Shown here piece by piece: positions 45,501 to 57,450 of a DNA stretch of 64,000 nt. Both the position numbers and the translations under genes were made by a program. This DNA is from Batkoa obscura. Taxonomy: Eukaryota > Entomophthoromycota > Entomophthoromycetes > Entomophthorales > Batkoaceae. Within the stretch, counting starts at the first letter, position 1. The number at the start of each line of letters is the position of its first letter. The notes beneath the pieces were generated by a model, which worked only from the letters and a program-made list of their open reading frames with translations, was not told where the DNA came from and did no database searches. Location: positions 434,001 through 498,000 of the forward strand of contig JASVEC010000013.1 in NCBI GenBank assembly GCA_030770535.1, in the 5' to 3' direction.

Positions 45501-46082
45501 AACCTTTGACAAAAGCAATAACAAAACCAGTAACAAAAGTGGATACATATTGTATCATTAAACCGATTTTCTCTGAGATGCCTTCTTGAACTAAATTAAC
45601 ATCACCTGAAATTCTTGAAGAAATATCACCAGAAGAGGAGGAATCAAACCAACCCATTTCTTGGGATAAAATAGCACGATAATAACGATGACGAATTCTA
45701 ACTGCTTGTAATTCACCAGCAGCCATCCATAAACTCATTTGACCATAAGCGACAACTAAAGTATCTATACCAATTCCAACAAATTGTAAACATAACCCAT
45801 TGACATTAGATTCCAATGTTTTAGCTCCTCTTATTGAATCAATTTTAACTTCCGAGGTATAAATTGTAAACACATTTAATACAACAGCAAAGATTGAAGA
45901 TATTGAAGGTTGTGCTACTCCATCTAATATTGAACATATGGTGACTAAGGCGCTTGTAATGATATTTTTAGTGGTAGCGAAGGACCATAATCTCAATATT
46001 GGAACTGGGGCCAATACGTCAACTTTTTCTTCAAATTTTGACTTCTCATTAACTACTATTACTTTAGTTTTATTTTAAACAT
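42563..46082 (-). pseudogene. Broken full-length ABC (ABCB/P-glycoprotein-type) transporter gene
   Basis: Starts opposite the paralogue's ATG (46082-46080) but goes out of frame within about 5 codons; the in-frame part begins KTKVIVVNEKSKFEEKVDVL. The first half (to 43960) is open: TMD1, then NBD1 with GPSGSGKST, GQEP, LSGGQKQR, ILLLDEATSALD and IAHRLST. A TAA at 43962-43960 interrupts the linker, after which the same frame goes on as SFSILRVLRMASLQKTLVIL into TMD2. TMD2 shows further frame changes near 43537-43607, 43251-43317 and 43066-43111, and NBD2 keeps only a changed Walker A (GASGPGKST) and the H-loop (NIAHRL), having lost Q-loop, signature and Walker B. The gene is therefore non-functional as a full transporter. 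Codons for the first half match the intact gene at 62124 almost base for base. Confidence 0.88.
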
Positions 46083-47146
46083 TTATATTATAGTGATTTG
46101 TTTGATTCAAATTTAATATAAACTTATATCGAGTTTTTTTAATAATTATAATTTTTAGTTTATTTATATACTATTTCAATATTTTTAATAGAATTAAAGT
46201 TTAGTTACACACTTACATCTCTACCTTGAGTAATTGGTAATGGGTAAATTTTATCAATCAATCAAACTTATTAAATTTATTTTCCTCGCATTATATTAGT
46301 TATCAATATCACTACATCCTACATAAATTGATCTTATTCTTATTAGAAATTCAAAAAATTCGGTTCATTTTTGAACTAATTCAAAATACTATTAAATTTA
46401 AGTTATAAGATAGTTAAAAATCAATGTTTAATTCATACTTTGTATTAGTAATGTATAAGAAAGGATAGTTTAAATGATATTTTAGATAACGTTTGTTTGT
46501 AAACAATAATGACAGGCTTTATTATATGGAAAGAGATAGCTAGATAGAAGTATCACTGAAGGCTAAAGCTAAAGCTCAATCGGATATTCAATCAATTGCA
46601 TAAAATGCTAGCTTAAAAAAAATAGTCATTAAGTTTTAAAGTATAAAAATAACGTTATCAGTTTATTTTTTGAATTTTATCAGAAAAAATTAAAAATTAA
46701 ATCACACATTGTTTGAAATTCTTAAATATTAATTTAATCAATTTTAAGTTTATCCAAATGGTTGTATGATTTAACAACTTTTTTATTAGTAAAAAATGAT
46801 AGAACACATCTAATAATCCACTCTATCTTCTAATATTAGTTAATTTTTATTATCAATTTAACATATTAACTTTATCTCCTACTTCATTTGACCTTTCACA
46901 TCAACTCTTCATCAATAAAACAAGTAATGTTCCTTATCAACTCACGCCTCAACTCTATTACTCTTAATAAATGTTAATTATTTTATCCAAATAAGTTGAA
47001 AATTATAAATTACTACAAAGATACAACCATAGATAACAATTCAATTGTATACAACTGCTACAACTCTATTGCGAGTTAATTTGCGGTAATTTTTAGAGCC
47101 TTTTATTTGTTTGTTTCGCTTTTTTGATGCTTAATTTTTTTAAATA
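46083..47146. other. Intergenic, nothing recognised
   Basis: AT-rich sequence between the ABC pseudogene and the transposon. No gene or repeat seen. Confidence 0.4.
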
Positions 47147-47328
47147 TGGGGGTGTCCGAATTGGTTTCAGAATTTAACTAGAAATTAATCCAAATTTTAA
47201 GTTTTTAAATTTGTAAGTCTTTAATGTATCATCAGCTAAATTTAAAAAGCTTAAAACTAAATATAAAAATTTAACTTAAAGACTTATTTTATTTATTTTA
47301 TTTTATTTTATTTTTTTGATTATATGTT

Positions 47329-47688
47329 TGTGAAAGTTAGTACTCAGTAATTGGAGTTAGAGGCAGTTCTAGCTTAGTTAACTGGCCGTAAGTCAAAAGG
47401 CCTTAGTTTATGTAGCTAAGATAGACTTAAATCAATAGGAGTAATACGCAATAAGCTACGAGCTATGTAAAATAAATAGAATACAGGATATTACTATAAA
47501 ATCTACATAAGATATTATCAGAAAGATTTAGTGGCTTTATTAAAAGTAAAATATTAGGGAACAATTTAATTAAAAAGCCTTGAGCTATTATGTTGAAGAA
47601 TCTATTTTATACTCAACTAGTTTTGTAAACAAGTTAAGTGATTATTATGCGATAATCAATCACAGAGCTGATGAAACGATATTTCACA
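47329..47688 (+). mobile_element. B-family element nested in the transposon (copy 3)
   Basis: Begins TGTGAAAGTTAGTACTCAGT and ends ATATTTCACA, 360 bp, with the B-family interior (ATAAAATCTACATAAGATAT, AAAAAGCCTTGAGCTATTAT). Shorter than copy 1. No clear target duplication. The LSERLSDFIN-type segment is present but changed (LSERFSGFIK). Confidence 0.8.
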
Positions 47689-47779
47689 GTGTTTTGTATT
47701 TTTTATTAAATATTCAATAGCTATATAATATATAATTATATAGTTATTTGACTTTATTTTTTGTTAAAATAAAAACAAA

Positions 47780-49486
47780 ATGCAAGCTTTTATAACTAAA
47801 CTTCGAAATGGAATTTCTAAAAACTTTAATACGGTAGGGAGAAGCACATTATACAAACATTGTAATTCATTTACATCAATTTTAGCAACTATTCACAATA
47901 GCCCAAAGTTTATGGAATTTTATAATAAAACAAAAAAAAGAAAAGAAATATTATTAAATTTTACTATTAATAATAACAAACTTAATCAAGCAATGTATAA
48001 AATTAGTACTTTAAGGGAAACAGGAAATAAAAACCAACAAGTAGCATTATTGTCGACTATAGCTTCAGTATATTCTTTTGATGAATGTAAAAGTTTTGGA
48101 TTTAATATAAGTAAAAATCAATATGATTATTCAAAAATAATTAATAATAATAAAATACCAACGTTACGACCTACTATCAAAAATACAAAAAAAATTAAAG
48201 ATGAGCAAATCGAGATTATTATACAATATTTACTTGATAATTCAACTATTTCATCAAGATTTAGTAAAAAAAATAATGATAAATATTCGTCAGAGAATAT
48301 ATATATATTAAATAAAAGTAGAAGAATGATATACAGTAAGTATTTTAATGATTTAAAAGACAAAGCAGTAGCTAGGTCAACATTTTTCAAATATATACCA
48401 AATAATTTTAAAAATCCACCAAGAAAAACAGATTTATGTAATATATGTGCCCAGTATACAGTTAGAAAAAAGCTATTTGAAAATGAAATAAATACAGCGA
48501 CAGAAAATAAAGCAGAGATAGAGGAATCTTTTAATAAAGAAAAAAGGTTATATAAATTACATGAATTTTGTGTTGATACTCAAAAAAACATACTTAATGA
48601 AACTATTGAAAAATTAAATAATAGAAGTTGTATAATAATTTTAGACTTTAAACAAAATATGGAAATAGGAACAAGACCAGATCCAATAAACTTAGACCAT
48701 TATAACAAACAAGCTATATCAGTATTAGGGTTTGGCGTTTTGTATTTAAAAAGCGATAAAACAATAGGCAAAGTTTATTTTGATTACTTATCTGAAATAT
48801 TAAATCATGATTATCCAGCATATGCAGGAGATTGTTTGATTGATTCAATATCTAAAGAGCCTTTATTTAAGAAGTTTACAAAAATTAATATATGGGCAGA
48901 TACAGGATATCATTTTAAATCTCAAGAGTTTTTACATTATGTGTTTGAAGAAATTCATAAAATAAATAGTAGTTTAAATATTGATCTTAATTTTTTTGCT
49001 GAGCATCATGGAAAAAGTATAGTTGACGGACATTTTGGAAATCTTTCACAGTGGAAAAATAGTCTTGAAGCATTAGGTAAAATAGAAGATATTGATCAAT
49101 TAATTTCAAAATTTGAGATTTTTGTTTGTGAAAATAATAGATTTAATAACTCAACTGTCAATAATGGGCAAATAAATATAATTTTTAAAAAGTATGAAAG
49201 AAACAAAGATACAAAAAAAATAATAAAAATAAAAGGTATTAAAAAGTATTTACATTTTATTAAACGTGGTAAAAAACTACACTGTTATCCAGTATCTGAT
49301 AGATCAAAAAAAAGCGATATGATCTCAATTAAAGTTATAGAGTCTATAGAGGATAGAAAAATTAAAAGGTCAACCCCAGCTTATCTTACAAAAATAACTG
49401 AAAATTTAAAAGTTTCAATATTTATTAAACAAGTAAGTAGCTTATTAGATGATAGAAATCAATTATTAAATGTTAATATTACTTAA
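47780..49486 (+). CDS. Transposase of unassigned family (likely DDE/D type)
   Basis: 568 aa, single exon, ATG at 47780. It is the only ORF between the perfect terminal repeats. An early region is Lys/Asn-rich and probably binds DNA. A CxxC pair stands at about 218 (DLCNICAQY), with a later H..C (LHEFCVD), a possible zinc site. Candidate catalytic residues are Asp289 in CIIILDFKQN, Asp374 in NIWADTGYHF and either Glu408 in FFAEHHGKS or Asp416 in SIVDGHFGNL. The first two lie after beta-strand-like hydrophobics, as in an RNase-H fold, and the D374-E408 spacing is 34. I do not recognise the superfamily with confidence. Codon use is as AT-rich as in the surrounding spacer. Confidence 0.8.
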   Translation: MQAFITKLRNGISKNFNTVGRSTLYKHCNSFTSILATIHNSPKFMEFYNKTKKRKEILLNFTINNNKLNQAMYKISTLRETGNKNQQVALLSTIASVYSFDECKSFGFNISKNQYDYSKIINNNKIPTLRPTIKNTKKIKDEQIEIIIQYLLDNSTISSRFSKKNNDKYSSENIYILNKSRRMIYSKYFNDLKDKAVARSTFFKYIPNNFKNPPRKTDLCNICAQYTVRKKLFENEINTATENKAEIEESFNKEKRLYKLHEFCVDTQKNILNETIEKLNNRSCIIILDFKQNMEIGTRPDPINLDHYNKQAISVLGFGVLYLKSDKTIGKVYFDYLSEILNHDYPAYAGDCLIDSISKEPLFKKFTKINIWADTGYHFKSQEFLHYVFEEIHKINSSLNIDLNFFAEHHGKSIVDGHFGNLSQWKNSLEALGKIEDIDQLISKFEIFVCENNRFNNSTVNNGQINIIFKKYERNKDTKKIIKIKGIKKYLHFIKRGKKLHCYPVSDRSKKSDMISIKVIESIEDRKIKRSTPAYLTKITENLKVSIFIKQVSSLLDDRNQLLNVNIT

Positions 49487-50017
49487 ATTATTAATAGCTA
49501 AGTTAATAGATAGCCAAAGAGCAAGTAGTTGTAATAATAAGTAAAAACTATTATTATACTGCTTGTATTACATAGGGATGGTTAATTATAGTTTTGGGGC
49601 TAACCACTCCCTCCCATGCAGCTATTTATTAACTTAGCGATATATTAATAATGTAATTATAACATTAGAATTGTTTATTCATTTGATAGCAAATCTGCAG
49701 TGTTGAATATAAAACAGTTAATAATAAATATTTCTTAATAAAGTTATATAAAAGTATATATTTATTTACATATTACAACTTTGACTAATATCACTATACA
49801 GGCTATATTAGTAAAATCTTTACTAATCCAGGAATTTATATTAAATTTAATAAAAATTCCGCTAATTGACAATATAAATTATAACAATATAATTTAAAAC
49901 TGTGTCGGGTACTTTTGGCTTTTAATAAAGAATATTTTTATAGAATTTTAAGCAAAGTTTTTAAAATATAATATTTAAAAATTGGATAAAAAAATGAAAC
50001 CAATTCGGACACCCCCA

Positions 50018-50847
50018 TATACCAAAATTTTGTTATTAAATCAACGGTTAGTTAAGTCGCAATAGAATTGCAGCAGCTGACACTTTTAATTCAAGATTTG
50101 AGGATGTCTTTTTTGGCTTCATTACTTTTTCCATTTTTTAAGCACTATTTGAGTGGAAAGATTTGTTAGTAAAATTCTTAAACAAAAAATATATCTCCAC
50201 ATACTGGTTTAAAGTTTATTAATTAGTGAATGTAGAATTCTAATTTTATATTTGGTTTGTTTCAGGCACCTTTATTTTAATTTTTTAATTTTGTTAAAAT
50301 TGTTAATTTTATTATTATTTTCAGTTAACTATGATTAAAAATACAAACATTATATTATTGTATTTTATTTATATTTTATTTATATTTTATTAGTTTACCA
50401 GCTTAATTTAAAATTAAGTTACATAAATTTGAACTAGTAAATACTTGATAATAAATCTTGAAATATAAATACACTTTCAAAAAAATCAACTTTTTTTTAA
50501 AAACATAATAATATAATAGCAGAATACTTAATATATAATATTATGGTACTCTGTTATTTATTATTAAAACTGCAAAAAAATAGAAAAGAATAGCTGAATT
50601 TACAAATTTAAAATTTGAACATAAAATATCAAAATTAGAACCAAAATAGTACATATATCAATATAAAAATAATTCTAAATTTACAAATATTAAAAAATAC
50701 TATTAATTAATATACAAAAAGGTATTTTCAACTTTATTTCAAGGTATCTCTATTCTTTATTTTTATTGCAGTGTTTTCCACTGGATTGGATTGTGGGTTG
50801 ATTAGGGTTTATAATTTTTAAAATATTCCATAAGGCCAATAGATTTA
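50018..50847. other. Intergenic with one A element
   Basis: A element at 50099-50201, about 80 bp outside the transposon's right end; otherwise AT-rich spacer. Confidence 0.5.
50099..50201 (+). mobile_element. A-family miniature element (copy 12)
   Basis: TGAGGATGTCTTTTTTGGCT ... ATATCTCCACA, right flank TA. Somewhat diverged at the right end. Confidence 0.85.
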
Positions 50848-50919
50848 GGATCCATGGTGTAATGGTTAGCACCCAAGGTTTTGATCCTTGTAATCCGAGT
50901 TCGATTCTCGGTGGGTCCT
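50848..50919 (+). tRNA. tRNA-Gln (TTG anticodon)
   Basis: 72 nt. Acceptor GGATCCA/TGGGTCC, anticodon stem CAAGG/CCTTG around TTTTGAT (TTG), T arm CCGAGTTCGATTCTCGG, discriminator T, T-run following. Intact A and B boxes. Confidence 0.97.
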
Positions 50920-51277
50920 TTTCAAAAGTTGATTGTTATTTTCATTCTTACAGTGATTTGAAAAATTTTAATATTAAAAATTCGTTTTTTTATTAAAGGG
51001 GTTAAATAATCAATATAAAATTAATTTTATTATAATTTTTAAAAACTACATTACATTTGAAATTGAACTTTTTAATTTATTTCAATTTTGTTCATTTTTT
51101 ATCTAACATAAAAATCAAAATTATTAATAGCCAAATATATAATCCAAAAAACAACTCCATAAATCCAAATTTAAAGCTCAATTGGCTGCAAAAAATATCC
51201 AAATTTATTCCAATCAATTTTAATATCTTCGAAAATTTCAAATCCTGGATTCAATTTTTTTTTAAATTAAAAAGAAA
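50920..51277. other. Upstream region of KRR1
   Basis: AT-rich sequence between tRNA-Gln and KRR1. A TTG-initiated frame at 51057-51314 runs into the KRR1 start and is not considered a gene. Confidence 0.4.
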
Positions 51278-52900
<1,623 letters not shown>

Positions 52901-53111
52901 AAAATACAATTTAATATAGATTAAAATATAGATTATTGAGTAGATTGAACAAGTTGAATAAATTTTATCTTTTTAAATAAAATAAAATAAAGGCGGTTTA
53001 TAAATTTATAAATTTTGATTTTTTTTTATAGCTTTATTTGTGAATTTAAAATAAGAAAATAAGAAAATAAGAGTAATTAAATAGAATTAAGCTAATAGCT
53101 TAATAGATCTA

Positions 53112-53753
53112 TTAGTTTACAACTTCACATTGATTTGATTTATGCTCTTCCGAATTACATTTAAAGCACCTATTGGCAGCTCCCTCTGGATGACAAAACA
53201 CAGTAAAATTATTTAATTTAAAACATCTATCAATATCTTCTTTATCTACTCCTTCAAATGGAATAATAGCCGCCGCTACTAATCTCATGTAAATATTGGT
53301 ATTGGTATACTTTAAATGTTTACAATAAACAATACTACCATACTTGGATAAAAACTTATTTACTTGAGATTCTACTACTTCACCAACATAATCACAAGGG
53401 AGATTAGTGATAGTAATTCCAATGATGGGGTCATCAAAATGATAGGTTTTAACTTTATCTATGGAGTGATTATTGATTGTTAATGGAGTATTTAATGCCC
53501 TTTCTCGATCTTTATTATTATAAAAACCAACTTCTAATTTAGTTCTACTTCGATATTCTAAACAACTTATATGTTGAAATGTATTATTAATTGTTTGTAT
53601 TATAATAGATTCAATTGACTGTTGATTATTATTATTTTGCATTATTGATTGTTGATTGATATTAGATAAATCTAATAATAATCCATAAGCTACACCTGAT
53701 CGATGAATTTTAGTTAAGGGAAAGATATCATAGTTGGTACTTATTAATACTTC

Positions 53754-53787
<34 letters not shown>

Positions 53788-54138
53788 TCTCTTTTTATTG
53801 GATAGATAATTCGTACTTTATTTTCTTTTTCTTCTTTTTTAGGACTATTATTGACTGTAGTTTCTATTTCACCCCTTTTTTTAACCTCTTCTTTTTTATT
53901 GATACTTATATTCTCTACAGCTTCAGTTAATAAAGTTGTCTTCTTTTTTATTTCTTTTAGTACAATTTTTTCTTTATCAATATTTGTTACATTATTACTA
54001 ATATTATTAACATACTCATATACATTATTATCATTTTTTAATTCCGAAGTAAGTACTGAGCAACGGTTGGACTTTATAAAAGGTGGTGTACTTATTTGAC
54101 CATAATCGATTCTTTTGGAATTAATTTCATTTGTAGTA

Positions 54139-54176
<38 letters not shown>

Positions 54177-55150
54177 TGAATCCTTATCAATATTATTATT
54201 ATTATTATTATTATTATTTAACTCCAATGCTTTATTGTTTGTTAATTTAAATTCTAGATTATATTTTAATTTTAGTTCTTTATATTTATCTTCTAAATAA
54301 TAATTTTTCCAATTGGGTTTCTTATTGTCACTGTCTTCTTGTTTTATATTCTTTTCTTTATCTTTTTCTTTTTCCTTAATAAAAATATTAAATTATAATC
54401 TTTATTAATAATTATCTTTACTTACTTGTTCATTTATATTGAAAATATTTTTATTTGATTCATTAGTTTTATCATCTAATAAATTATTAATCCACTCCTC
54501 TTTTTTATTGTTATTTTTTTGTTTCACCTCTTTCTCCTTTAATAATAATAAAATATTAGCTCATAACCCTTAACAATAATTTAATTACTTACCTTGTCAT
54601 AGCATAATAAATTATTCTTATCATAAATTGATTTATTTTCTCTTTTAATTTGTTTTCTATTATCATAAACTTCACTCACTGGATCCCATTCATTAGATAA
54701 ATTCTCAAAATCCATACTTTTATTAATATTATCACTATTACTATTATTATATTGAAATTTATCATTGTTTTCATTTTGTTTAATATCATTATATTCTTCA
54801 TTCATAGGTTCCCATCCAGTTAATAAATTATTATAGTCTATACTTTTATTATTACTTTGATATCGTTTATTTTTATCTAATTGTGTCATCTTTTCATACA
54901 TATCATTACCTTCATTATCTTCATTCATCCAATAAGGTATATCATTATAATATTGATTATTATAAACTGAATTATCAATTGGTATTATACCTTGTGGTGA
55001 GGAGTTATAGTTCAAGTTGTTGTTTATATTATTATTGAAGTTGAAAGATTTCTGCTGAGAGGGGATGAATTCTTTGGCATGTATAAATGCTTTTAAGTCT
55101 TTTTGCTCTTGAGTTGGAGATGGGGGTTTTTTTATAGTGATATTGTTCAT
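53112..55150 (-). CDS. Low-complexity protein with C-terminal zinc knuckle, unknown function
   Basis: Three exons on the minus strand: 55150-54593, 54536-54426 and 54374-53112, with GTAAGT donors and AAG acceptors and all joins in phase, giving 643 aa. The N-terminal exon holds two related segments, SIDYNNLLTGWEPMNEEY and SMDFENLSNEWDPVSEVY. The middle is charged and coiled-coil-like with several Asn tracts. The last 200 residues are ordered: SGVAYGLLLDLSNIN, RTKLEVGFYNNKDRERALNT, IGITITNLPCDYVGEVVESQ, KYGSIVYCKHLKY, which looks like an RRM-type alpha-beta fold, ending in a CCHC knuckle C-FK-C-NSEE-H-KSNQ-C. Such an RRM-plus-knuckle end suggests RNA or nucleic acid binding, and also resembles ORF1 proteins of LINEs; phase-keeping introns argue for a host gene. 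I do not recognise an orthologue. Confidence 0.7.
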
Positions 55151-57450
55151 TCTCTCAATTTATGTTTTGATAAAGTAATCGTTTGAGTTTGTAAATCTAA
55201 TAAATTAAAACAAGTTCAAGTTAGTATTTCTAATTTAAATGATGAAATTTTTATTTTGTTGATGTGTTAGTTGCGGAATTTAATCTTTTGATACAAGAAT
55301 AAAAATTAAGGATCAATTGTGAAAAATTTCTAAATATTGTGATAAAATTTACTAAATTTTTCATCTTATTGGTTTATTTTTATCAAATGATTCTCCAAAT
55401 TACCAATAATAATTTAATACATGAATATAATTGGTTCGCTTCTTAAACTTTTTATTCTTTGTAAAAGAACCTTATTAATTTTTATTAATAAATTTAATAA
55501 ATTTATAAAGCATATTCACCTTTAATATAATTTATTATATTAGAATATTAGTATCTAATAAATTAACAAGATTAAATATATGACATATATTATAATTATT
55601 ACCAAGTTCAACTTCAACCTGATTCTAAATCAGTATTACCTTTAATTTTAAAACCTAACACTTATATAAACCCCAACATATCTTAATATTAATCCAATAC
55701 TAACTTTAGTCTAATTTAGTATTAATATTAGTTACAGCTTTAGTATTAAACAAATCATATACTGTATCAAATATAAATTGAAGTTTCTTTGATATTTTAT
55801 GAATTTTTATAACATAAAAATTTAATATATTGGTTACTCTTGTAATTGTAAACCTTTATCTAAGATTTTGATAAGAGTGTTATTTTACTTTTTTTATTTT
55901 GACCATTTTTTATACATAAATTTGAAAAATATTGGTAGTAAACTATTAGGTTAAAAGACATTACTATAGTGTGCTTTAAGTAAATGAAATACCTGTATAG
56001 TTTGGGGTAAAAAAACCACTACTGTTGCATAATGTTTAAAATAGTGATAACATAATTAATATTTAATAAAAGATTATTTATTGAACAAAAGCTAGTAAGC
56101 AACATTATGTAATAAAGGTGTTCACCCCAAATCATTTTATTTAAATTTTTTATAGTTTTAATATAAAAAATGCCAAAAAAAGAAAAAAGGATTAGAACTA
56201 TTATTTACGTTAATTAATTTAATACTATACTTCATATTTATTACTGTTACTTAATGTTCATTTAATTATTTAGTATTTTAATATCATTTATTTTAATATT
56301 TTTTTCAGCTTTTCAGCTTAATTTTAGGTTAATAGATTGGCTTGAATAAAAATTAATAAAATAAAATTCAATATAATAAAACGAAAATTTCATATATATA
56401 TATATTAATACAAAAAATTAATAATGTGACAGTATAATATTTAATATAAAAAAAAGGCAAGCGAAATATTTTCTACTTAAAATTATTATAAATAAGTTAA
56501 AATAGAATATATAGCATATATATATTTATTAAGTAAAAGTATTTTTTGTTTTTATTTTGTTTAACTTTATTTAATTGTAGTAGCTATTTTAATATTTTTA
56601 CTTTATTATAGATGATGTTTTTTTGTGTTTGAATTTTACTAACAGTCTTTCCGTTCAAATAGCCCTTAAAAGATGGAAAAAATGATGAAAAAAACACCCC
56701 TTTATACAAGTATTTTATTTACTTTAAAACATTATAAATTTACAAAAATTAATACTATAAATAAATGAAATTCATTAATTAGCCAAGTTTTATATTTATT
56801 TATTAATTAATATTTTTAAATTTTAATTATTATATTAATGAAATTAATTTTTAATAAAATATTTTTCTATTCTTAAATAATTTTCAACAAAATAATTCCA
56901 TTTATTAAGTTACTTATTTTGTCCTTTATAAAGAATCAGTATTATAACTACTAATTCAAATATCTATCCTGATTAATTTTAACTATTAACTACTCTTTTT
57001 TTCTCCTTCACACTACTTTAATATAATTCATTTGTTTTCAAAATTAAAAACATTTTAGGATAACCCTTTAAATTTTTAAAACTTAAGATTAATTACAAAA
57101 TATGATTTTTATACTATTATAACGTAGCTAATAAATCAAAAATAAAACAAAACTCTAAATCAATAAGCAAGTTGTTCTATGATATTAAATTAAATAAAAA
57201 TTCTATATCAAGTTGACTCATACATAGCCATCCAACTACGCACAACCCTTAATCTAACAAATTTATTATTTTTCTTTCAAAATCAACATTATTTTATGCC
57301 CATTATTTGTCCAAAGATTCAATCTTTCCATAAATTATGGGAAACCAACAAATATGACTCACCAATCAAACTACAATCTCAATCCACATCAAGTTCGAAA
57401 TTCTCTATTTCTTCAAATCACTTGCTTTTTACTTTCAAATAAAAAACAAT
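55151..57450. other. Intergenic with one A element
   Basis: About 2.3 kb between two divergently transcribed genes. It holds a degenerate A element at about 56609-56703; nothing else recognised. Confidence 0.45.
56609..56703 (-). mobile_element. A-family miniature element (copy 13, degenerate)
   Basis: Left end altered (GATGATGTTTTTTTGTG), core TTCAAATAGCCCTTAAAAGA and right end AACACCCCTTTATA kept. Probably an older copy. Confidence 0.75.

Larger units (their letters stand above)
47147..50017 (+). mobile_element. DNA transposon with perfect 23-bp terminal inverted repeats
   Basis: The left end TGGGGGTGTCCGAATTGG... and the right end ...CCAATTCGGACACCCCCA are exact reverse complements over 23 bp (25 bp if the flanking TA is counted). 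A TA dinucleotide stands on each side (47145-47146 and 50018-50019), consistent with a TA target duplication. The element is about 2.87 kb, contains a single intact 568-codon ORF, and has a B-family insertion at 47329-47688 between the left end and the ORF. Perfect ends and an open frame suggest recent activity. Its outermost bases are those of the A-family miniature elements. Confidence 0.92.
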
